Assembly (NCBI GenBank): GCA_949427775.1
Contig: CASQEL010000037.1
Coordinates: 1 to 10,975 of the forward strand
DNA from: an uncultured Desulfovibrionaceae bacterium
Lineage (GTDB): Bacteria; Desulfobacterota; Desulfovibrionia; Desulfovibrionales; Desulfovibrionaceae
Direction of reading: 5' to 3'
Length of the DNA stretch: 10,975 nt
How positions within the stretch are numbered: the stretch's first letter is position 1; each line of letters opens with the position of its first letter. A model generated the notes under the pieces. The model was not told the DNA's origin. It did no database searches and saw nothing but the letters and a program-made list of their open reading frames with translations. Both the position numbers and the translations under genes were made by a program. Shown piece after piece: positions 6,086 to 10,975 of the stretch.

Positions 6086-7855
6086 TTACTGCCGATAGCG
6101 CGCGGGCAGGATGTCTTCCGTCAGCTTCTGTTTGTCCACGGCGGCGCGCTGTCCCTTGCGCAGCAGCGCGGTGTGCCGGGCATACAGGCGCAGGTTTCGG
6201 CGCAGATTTTCGCTGAAGGCGTCGCCGGGTTTCAGATCCTTTTCGACCATTTTGAACGCGGCGTCGAGCACGTTTTGCGGCACGGCGCGGCTGTCTTCGA
6301 TTTTGCTGCGGTAAAATCCCAAAGATGCGTCCACGCCCCGGCCCAGCGTGGCCGCGCCCTCACGGGCTTTTTTAATATCGGCGTCAAAGTCGTAGGTTGT
6401 TTTTTTACCGGCCTGAGCCTTTTTTTCCTTTTTCATCAGTTCCATCTGGGTGAGCACGCCCTTGCGTCGGATGGCATAATTGCGGATGGTTTCGATCATG
6501 TAGACGGAGCTGCGCACCAGCGATTCCGCCGCCAGAGCCTGCTGGCGTTCCAGAGCGATGTTGTTGTCCTTGATGATGCCGCGCAGGCGCTGGAAGTTTT
6601 CGCGCTCGGCGTCGGTGCGGGCCAGGGACAGAAGGCGATCAATTTCTTCCAGGGGATTGCCTTTTTCGTCCGGCAGAGGGCCGTAGTCCTCTCCGGCCTT
6701 TTGCCATTCCCGCAGCAGGATGGCCGGACGCGCGCCGCCGGGCGTGTTGATGCCGGAAATCGCCGCCCGGAATCCCAGATCGCGGGCGCGCACCGGGCCG
6801 TCGGCCTGGAAGAACGCCGTCTCTTCCCGACGGCCGGGCATGATTTCCGCCTGCCCGGACAGGAAGCTGCCGCCTTTGCGCACAAAACCGCCCGCGGAAC
6901 CGTGCAGCCGTCCGCCCAGAGAAAACCGGAAGGCATCCATGACCATTTCCGCCACGTTGCCCGCCGTGTCGTAGAGTCCCAGCGGGTTGGGCTTGCGGGA
7001 ACCGATACGCAGCGGGGATTCCTCGATGCGGGCCGCGCCTTCGGGCCGAAAGACGGCATAATCGGCGAGTTCGGCGCCTTCCGCCATGGGGAAAAAGTCT
7101 TCCTGCCGCAAATGGGCGCCGGTGACCGCCTGGCCGCCTCGGGCGGCATATTCCCATTCCGCCTCCGTGGGCAGGCGTACAAACCCGACATTGCGGGCAT
7201 CGCCTTGGAAATGGGGCAGGACGGCGGGATGGTTTTTGAGCAGCCAATCCGTGTAGCGGCGCGTGAAGTCCACGGCTTCGTACCAGGAAATACCGGTCTT
7301 GGGCAGCGCGTCGGCCGCCGTCAGGGGAGCCCCCGCCGAAGGGCAGGCATTGTCCATGATCGCCCGCCACTGGAGGCCCGTCACCTCGTATTTTCCCATA
7401 AGATAATAAAAATACTCGCCTTCAGGTAATGAGGCGCGCCATGCGGCGGGAAGATCCCCGGCGGCGAAGGGACCGGACAAGGCCGTGTTGTAACGGCTGT
7501 CGTAGTAGGCGCGGTCGGCATGCGCGCCGTCGTCGCGTCCCAGTCGGGCGGGCATGTCCCACAAAAAGCCTTTGGCGGGCACGGCCACGATACGAAAGAC
7601 CATGCCCGCGCCGCAGGGCATGGGCAGCGCCACGTCTCCCGCGGCGGGATGCGGATTCCAGGCTTCTTCCGCCGTGACGGCTCCTTTGGCCTTGAGGGCC
7701 GCTCCGGCGGGAAGCGGAGCGCGCGCCAGGCCCGCCGCAAGCACGCAGCACACTATCGGCCAGACCAGGAGCCGCGCCGCTGTTGCGGCATGAAATGTCG
7801 CAAAAAATTGTAACGGACGCGGGAGCGGATGTCCTCTGTCTTCTCGTTTACACAT
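6086..7855 (-). CDS. tagR: TagR-like exported FGE-sulfatase-fold protein with C-terminal helical extension
   Basis: This 589-residue protein is probably periplasmic. Residues 1-55 contain a basic stretch and a hydrophobic core (LLVWPIVCCVLAAGLA, about 29-44) that read as a signal peptide or membrane anchor. Residues about 145-367 carry the formylglycine-generating-enzyme fold: GKYEVT near 155, GISWYEAVDF near 188, RLPTEAEWEYAARGG at 227-241, LYDTAGNVAEMV near 294-305, RKGGSF near 326-331 and the closing DLGFRAA. The segment after KGGS, where true FGE has its two active-site cysteines, contains none, so enzymatic formylglycine formation is unlikely. Residues about 380-589 are charged and mostly helical, with a Lys-rich stretch near 475-486. 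P. aeruginosa TagR is a periplasmic partner in PpkA activation, and the adjoining ABC pair and vWA gene support this role. It overlaps the permease gene by eight bases. ATG at 7855 is preferred over the upstream TTG at 7864, which directly abuts the GGAGG. Confidence 0.78.
   Translation of the reverse strand: MCKREDRGHPLPRPLQFFATFHAATAARLLVWPIVCCVLAAGLARAPLPAGAALKAKGAVTAEEAWNPHPAAGDVALPMPCGAGMVFRIVAVPAKGFLWDMPARLGRDDGAHADRAYYDSRYNTALSGPFAAGDLPAAWRASLPEGEYFYYLMGKYEVTGLQWRAIMDNACPSAGAPLTAADALPKTGISWYEAVDFTRRYTDWLLKNHPAVLPHFQGDARNVGFVRLPTEAEWEYAARGGQAVTGAHLRQEDFFPMAEGAELADYAVFRPEGAARIEESPLRIGSRKPNPLGLYDTAGNVAEMVMDAFRFSLGGRLHGSAGGFVRKGGSFLSGQAEIMPGRREETAFFQADGPVRARDLGFRAAISGINTPGGARPAILLREWQKAGEDYGPLPDEKGNPLEEIDRLLSLARTDAERENFQRLRGIIKDNNIALERQQALAAESLVRSSVYMIETIRNYAIRRKGVLTQMELMKKEKKAQAGKKTTYDFDADIKKAREGAATLGRGVDASLGFYRSKIEDSRAVPQNVLDAAFKMVEKDLKPGDAFSENLRRNLRLYARHTALLRKGQRAAVDKQKLTEDILPARYRQ
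6419..6425 (-). promoter_or_regulatory. In-phase A AAA AAG slippery heptamer in the tagR-like gene
   Basis: In the coding frame the codons read GAA AAA AAG, which gives the heptamer A AAA AAG in the phase needed for -1 ribosomal slippage, as in E. coli dnaX. A slip would add GGC TCA GGC CGG and then stop at TAA (6405-6407). The product would be about 483 residues instead of 589. A second seven-A run lies at 6400-6406, so transcript slippage is also possible. No strong stimulatory hairpin or well-spaced upstream Shine-Dalgarno is evident, so function is unproven. Confidence 0.3.
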
Positions 7856-9080
7856 CCTTGACAACCTCCGAGGGGTCGATGCGGGCGGCGCGGAAGGCCG
7901 GTTGCACGCCGGCCGTCAGGGACAGCAGCAGCACCAGCCCCAGGGCCGCCGCGAAATGCCGGGGCAGCAGCAGACAGATATGTTCCACTCCCTGGAGATC
8001 GGCGGCGAACAGGTGATCGATAATCGCCGCCGCGCCCAGATACAGACCGGCAGCCAGAGCTGTGCCCAGCGCCCCGGTGAGCAGGCTCTGGAACAGCGGA
8101 AAAGCCATGATGGCCGGTGTGGAATAGCCTGTCAGGCGGATGATGCCCAGGTATTTTTCCTTGCGCCGGACTCCGGCCAGGGCATTGCCGGCCGTGGAAG
8201 CCAGGAAGCCGATCCCGGCCGCCGCGACGATCAGACCGAAAATCACTGTCAACGACGTGTCCAGATTGGTCACGGCGGCAATTTCTTCGGCGCGGGTGTA
8301 GACCTCCAGGCCCTGTCGGGTGAAAACGCGGCGCAGTGCGGCTACGTCCTCCAGCGTGCGGGCGTAAAGACGAAAGCTGGGGTAGAGCCGCGGCCCGTCG
8401 GGACGCGCTTCGCCCGGCCAGCCGAAGGCGGGCGCGGACCGACCGTCGCGATAGTCCTCGGTGGCTTCCAGCAGCGGCAGAGGCACGAAGGCCACGTCTT
8501 TTTGTTCGGCTTCCAGCGGCAGCACGGCGGTCACGGTCAGCGGAACCCCGGCTGACTGGGGCGTGCCCTGAAAGGTCCGTTCCACCCGACCGTGTACGGC
8601 GTCGCCGGGACGCAGGCGCAGCTTGCGCGCGGCCGAGGCCGAGAGCACGACAGACGCGCTCCGGTTCTCGGGCGCGACGGTCGCGGTGGGCAAATGCCGG
8701 GCAAGCAGAGGGTCGCCGGTCGCGGTGGGCTCCAGGGAAACGTTGAGCACTCGGCGTCGGAGTCCTTCCCCGGCGGCCAGTTCCATGGTGGCGGAAATGG
8801 CGCGGGTACGGGGCAGCACAAAGGCCACGTCCGATCTGTCGGCCAGGTTCGCCAGAAATTCCGGCGTGTAACGGCCGCCGGCCACAGGGGAGATTTCCAG
8901 ATTGCGGGGATCGTTCCTCAATCTGTCGGTCATGGTGGTCAGCACGCCGAATTTGACGCCGTAGAGCACCAGCAGGGGAGCCAGCACGGCGGCCAGACTC
9001 AACACGGCGCAGGCGGAGAGCAGGCGCTCGTGAAGGTAATCCCGCCAGGCCAGGACGCAGGCGCGACAGATCAGGCGCAT
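7848..9080 (-). CDS. tagS: TagS-like FtsX/MacB-type ABC transporter permease
   Basis: The 410-residue inner-membrane protein has the FtsX/MacB permease layout: one membrane segment near the N terminus (about 19-45), a large extracytoplasmic domain (about 46-272) and three membrane segments near the C terminus (about 276-297, 322-354 and 374-395). The cytoplasmic loop RRKEKYLGIIRLTGYS (305-320), between the second and third segments, matches the usual coupling region, and the end ARIDPSEVVKDV is the family's common tail. Proteins of this fold usually transmit force or signals rather than importing solutes. P. aeruginosa TagS with TagT acts in the type VI secretion phosphorylation pathway, and the ATPase upstream and the TagR-like gene downstream point the same way. 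The start ATG overlaps the ATPase gene by ten bases and has GGAGGAGG seven bases upstream, so translational coupling is likely. Without the neighbours it would only be called an FtsX-family permease. Confidence 0.82.
   Translation of the reverse strand: MRLICRACVLAWRDYLHERLLSACAVLSLAAVLAPLLVLYGVKFGVLTTMTDRLRNDPRNLEISPVAGGRYTPEFLANLADRSDVAFVLPRTRAISATMELAAGEGLRRRVLNVSLEPTATGDPLLARHLPTATVAPENRSASVVLSASAARKLRLRPGDAVHGRVERTFQGTPQSAGVPLTVTAVLPLEAEQKDVAFVPLPLLEATEDYRDGRSAPAFGWPGEARPDGPRLYPSFRLYARTLEDVAALRRVFTRQGLEVYTRAEEIAAVTNLDTSLTVIFGLIVAAAGIGFLASTAGNALAGVRRKEKYLGIIRLTGYSTPAIMAFPLFQSLLTGALGTALAAGLYLGAAAIIDHLFAADLQGVEHICLLLPRHFAAALGLVLLLSLTAGVQPAFRAARIDPSEVVKDV
7865..7869 (-). promoter_or_regulatory. 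Ribosome binding site that fixes the tagR-like start
   Basis: GGAGG on the minus strand lies nine bases before the ATG at 7855. It directly touches the alternative TTG at 7864, leaving no spacer, so the ATG is the better start. The site lies inside the last codons of the permease gene. Confidence 0.75.
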
Positions 9081-9826
9081 GGCGCGGCCTCCTCCGTCGT
9101 GCCGCTATCGACGCGGGCGCGGACATGTTCGCCCTCCCGGCGCACATGCACCGGGATCTGCCGAAATCCCAGGGCGGCCGCCGCGTCCGGGGCGTGGGTG
9201 ACCAGAATCACGGTGATGCCCATATCCTCCGCCAGATCGGCGAACAGTTCCAAAACCGTGCGGGCGTTCAGAGGGTCCAGCGCGGCGGTAGGTTCGTCGG
9301 CCAGCACCACGGACGGCCGGGCGGCCAGGGCGCGGGCGATGGCCACGCGCTGGCGCTCTCCCACGGAAAGCCGTCCGGGAGCCGCATCCAGCAGGCGGGC
9401 GATGCCCAACTGTTCGGTCAACCGGTCCACCCCCTCGTCCCGGCGGGGCAGACCCAGAGCGTCACGAGCCAGGGCGATGTTCTCCCGCGCGGAGAGAAAG
9501 GGCAGCAGGCCGCCGGTCTGAAGCACATACCCCACATGACGCAGCCGCAGACGGGCCAGATCGTCGCGTCGTCCGGCTCCCCAGGCGGCCATGACGTCCA
9601 TGGTCGCGCCGGGCCGGGGGCTGAACAGGAACGTCTCCGCCGCGTCAGGACGCAGCACGGCGGCCAGCATGTCCAGCGCCGTGCTTTTGCCGCAGCCGCT
9701 GGGGCCGATCAGCGCCACGCGCTCGCCCCGGCCGATGTCCAGCCGGGTCAGCTCCAGAGCAAACCCCGTGCCGTCGCGGCGTTCCTTGCGCAGGCGGCGG
9801 ATGGAAAAGGTGAGATCAGGGGACAT
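9071..9826 (-). CDS. tagT: TagT-like ABC transporter ATP-binding protein
   Basis: This 251-residue cytoplasmic ATPase has every ABC motif: Walker A GPSGCGKST at 41-49, Q-loop Gln103, the signature LSVGERQRVAIARAL from 153 (LSVGE in place of LSGGQ), Walker B VVLADEP with Glu178, the D-loop AALD, and the H-loop His211. It resembles the MacB/LolD group that pairs with FtsX-like permeases, and the partner permease gene overlaps its 3' end by ten bases. In the type VI secretion phosphorylation pathway of P. aeruginosa the equivalent TagT shows ATPase activity and forms the TagST complex. The frame also opens at a TTG at 9883, but that start would place coding sequence across the hairpin at 9845-9879. 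ATG at 9826 has GGAG five bases upstream and begins right at the ABC fold, so I chose it. The tail after about 225 is short and charged. Confidence 0.85.
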   Translation of the reverse strand: MSPDLTFSIRRLRKERRDGTGFALELTRLDIGRGERVALIGPSGCGKSTALDMLAAVLRPDAAETFLFSPRPGATMDVMAAWGAGRRDDLARLRLRHVGYVLQTGGLLPFLSARENIALARDALGLPRRDEGVDRLTEQLGIARLLDAAPGRLSVGERQRVAIARALAARPSVVLADEPTAALDPLNARTVLELFADLAEDMGITVILVTHAPDAAAALGFRQIPVHVRREGEHVRARVDSGTTEEAAPCA

Positions 9827-9844
9827 GGGCACTCCACTCGGCAG

Positions 9845-9879
9845 GGGGAAGGAAGCTTCGCGCACGGCTTCCTTGCCCC
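9845..9879 (-). other. Strong hairpin between the vWA gene and tagT
   Basis: On the minus strand, GGGG, a bulged C and AAGGAAGC pair with GCTTCCTT and CCCC around a ten-base loop, giving 12 base pairs. It begins 21 bases past the vWA stop and ends 18 bases before the tagT ATG. No T-run follows, so it is not a standard intrinsic terminator. It could set RNA stability, act as a processing site or partly reduce readthrough into the tag genes. Confidence 0.6.
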
Positions 9880-9900
9880 ACAACCTCGCCGTTTTTCACA

Positions 9901-10975
9901 TTACGGCAACATGTTCAACGGCACGCGGTACATCCAGTCGCCGGGATTGGCGGCGCCGAAGCTTTCCCAGTTGGCGCGGTCCTTGTCGTACTCTTCATAT
10001 CGGGCGATACGGGATTTGAGCCGGTTGATGAACGCCGTTTGCTCGCCCACGCTCATGCGGTACCAGTCTTCCTCGCGCAGCAGCATCACGTCGCTCTTGT
10101 AGGGCAGGCCGTCCAGAAATTCCGCCAGCACGCCCATTTCGGCCAGGTTTCCGCCTTGCGCGGGACTGTCGGGATCGCGGGCCATACGCGCGGAAGCCGA
10201 AAGAATACCCTGGAAGAAATCGCGGGAGTCGGTCTTTTTCGTGCGTTCGGCATTGTCGATGATGATTTTGAGTTGCTGACTCAGGTCGTTAAGCTGGTTT
10301 TTGGTCAGCAGCACCGCCACCTCCACGGTGGGCACGCGGCGCTCTTTGGCCAGTTGGGCCAGGTCCATGTCCGCTATCCAGGAGTCCACCACCGACGGAG
10401 CGCGGTTGCCCCTCCGCTGCCCCAGATATTCCAGTTGCAGGGCATAGCCGAGGGAGGCGGCCAGGCGGGCGGCCTGAGCTTCCGGAGCGGAGGGGGTGGA
10501 AGCCCCGGCGGGATCATCCTTGGGTTTGGTCATCAATTTGCCTTCCGCCGTGCTTCTGACCATGGCGACCATGCCGGAGGCCAGCGTCCTGGTGACGGCG
10601 GCGAACTGGCGCGCGCCCTCGGTCGGCGTGGGGGCGGGAACGGCCAGATAGTTGGAGCGGTTGTCGGAGAGGCGGGACAGCGCGCGGTAGGCTTTTTCCG
10701 CCGGGGCATGGTTTTGCCTGCCGCCGGGCGACTTGATGTGCAGCACGGAAATCCAGATGCCGCGCGTCCGTGCGAAGTCGGCCATTTCCGTCACATCCAT
10801 CCTGACCGAGGCATGCTTGTCGCCGGAGGGCAGGGGACCGGCGTCGGTGATGAGCACCAGAATGCGCGAGGAGTATTTGTCCCAGCTCAGAGATTCCACA
10901 GCGGTCTTGATGCCCGCCAGAGCGTCTTCGTTAAAGGCGTGGCTGGACACTTTGGCCTCATCGACCTTGGCGAGT
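9901..10975 (-). CDS. ppkA: PpkA-like von Willebrand factor A domain protein (N-terminal part outside window)
   Basis: The frame is open to the end of the window; the GTG at 10950 is preceded by in-frame sense codons (LAKVDEAK), so it is internal and the N-terminal part is missing. About 357 residues are visible. The first third is the second half of a vWA domain, with FNEDALAGIKTAVE, the strand and loop ILVLITDAGPLP and the late strand GIWISVLHIKSPGG; the metal-binding DxSxS motif would lie upstream. The rest has VAVLLTKNQLNDLSQQLKII, LPYKSDVMLL and MSVGEQTAFINRL, which I recognise as typical of the C-terminal half of PpkA, the type VI secretion threonine kinase whose C-terminal part is periplasmic. 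Whether a kinase domain and membrane segment lie upstream cannot be seen; it might be a stand-alone vWA protein. A Pro-rich, low-complexity stretch (DDPAGASTPSAPEAQ) separates the two parts. The tagT-like gene follows after 74 bases. Confidence 0.72.
   Translation of the reverse strand, partial: LAKVDEAKVSSHAFNEDALAGIKTAVESLSWDKYSSRILVLITDAGPLPSGDKHASVRMDVTEMADFARTRGIWISVLHIKSPGGRQNHAPAEKAYRALSRLSDNRSNYLAVPAPTPTEGARQFAAVTRTLASGMVAMVRSTAEGKLMTKPKDDPAGASTPSAPEAQAARLAASLGYALQLEYLGQRRGNRAPSVVDSWIADMDLAQLAKERRVPTVEVAVLLTKNQLNDLSQQLKIIIDNAERTKKTDSRDFFQGILSASARMARDPDSPAQGGNLAEMGVLAEFLDGLPYKSDVMLLREEDWYRMSVGEQTAFINRLKSRIARYEEYDKDRANWESFGAANPGDWMYRVPLNMLP

Noticed and set aside
6173..7429. 418-codon plus-strand open frame opposite the tagR-like gene
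   Set aside because: It is antisense to clear FGE-fold coding sequence and has no recognisable domain, so it is treated as a composition shadow.
7753..9147. 464-codon minus-strand open frame overlapping the permease gene in another frame
   Set aside because: It is very rich in Arg, Gly and Pro with no membrane segments. The permease frame in the same DNA has a full FtsX layout and a strong ribosome binding site.
1..10975. CRISPR arrays, tRNA or rRNA genes and insertion sequences
   Set aside because: No regularly spaced direct repeats, tRNA- or rRNA-like segments, transposase motifs or terminal repeats were seen on either strand.

Overview
The window is about 11 kb of GC-rich bacterial chromosome with dense gene packing, strong GGAGG-type ribosome binding sites and short gene overlaps. 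Protein character (a Lon close to the proteobacterial type, a eukaryote-like GH13_8 branching enzyme, a type VI secretion-type signalling cassette) fits a Gram-negative proteobacterium. A sulfate reducer of the Desulfovibrio group is my best guess, but that is an impression from protein style, not a search result.

Left part: the 3' two thirds or more of a lon protease gene (+ strand, cut by the window start) converges on a minus-strand gene for a eukaryote-type 1,4-alpha-glucan branching enzyme. A clear intrinsic terminator for the branching-enzyme gene lies between them. A 340-base gap without a credible gene, holding a near-perfect 26-bp palindrome, separates this gene from a minus-strand NAD(P)-dependent beta-hydroxyacid dehydrogenase.

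Right part: four minus-strand genes read as one unit in the order vWA protein (cut by the window end), ABC ATPase, FtsX-type permease, then a large exported FGE-sulfatase-fold protein. The last three overlap by 10 and 8 bases. This set matches the accessory genes of the type VI secretion threonine phosphorylation pathway: PpkA (its vWA part), TagT, TagS and TagR. In Pseudomonas aeruginosa, TagT/TagS form an inner-membrane ABC complex and TagR a periplasmic partner that, with TagQ, act upstream of the membrane kinase PpkA. The order here, ppkA-tagT-tagS-tagR, is the reverse of the Pseudomonas arrangement as I remember it. No kinase domain, PppA, Fha or TagQ is visible inside the window.

The most interesting points are: the TagR-like protein lacks the cysteines needed for formylglycine generation and carries a C-terminal helical extension of about 200 residues; its coding sequence contains an in-phase A AAA AAG heptamer followed almost at once by a -1 frame stop (a dnaX-like layout); a strong hairpin sits between the vWA gene and tagT; and the branching enzyme carries an N-terminal extra region of about 150 residues with clustered cysteines.
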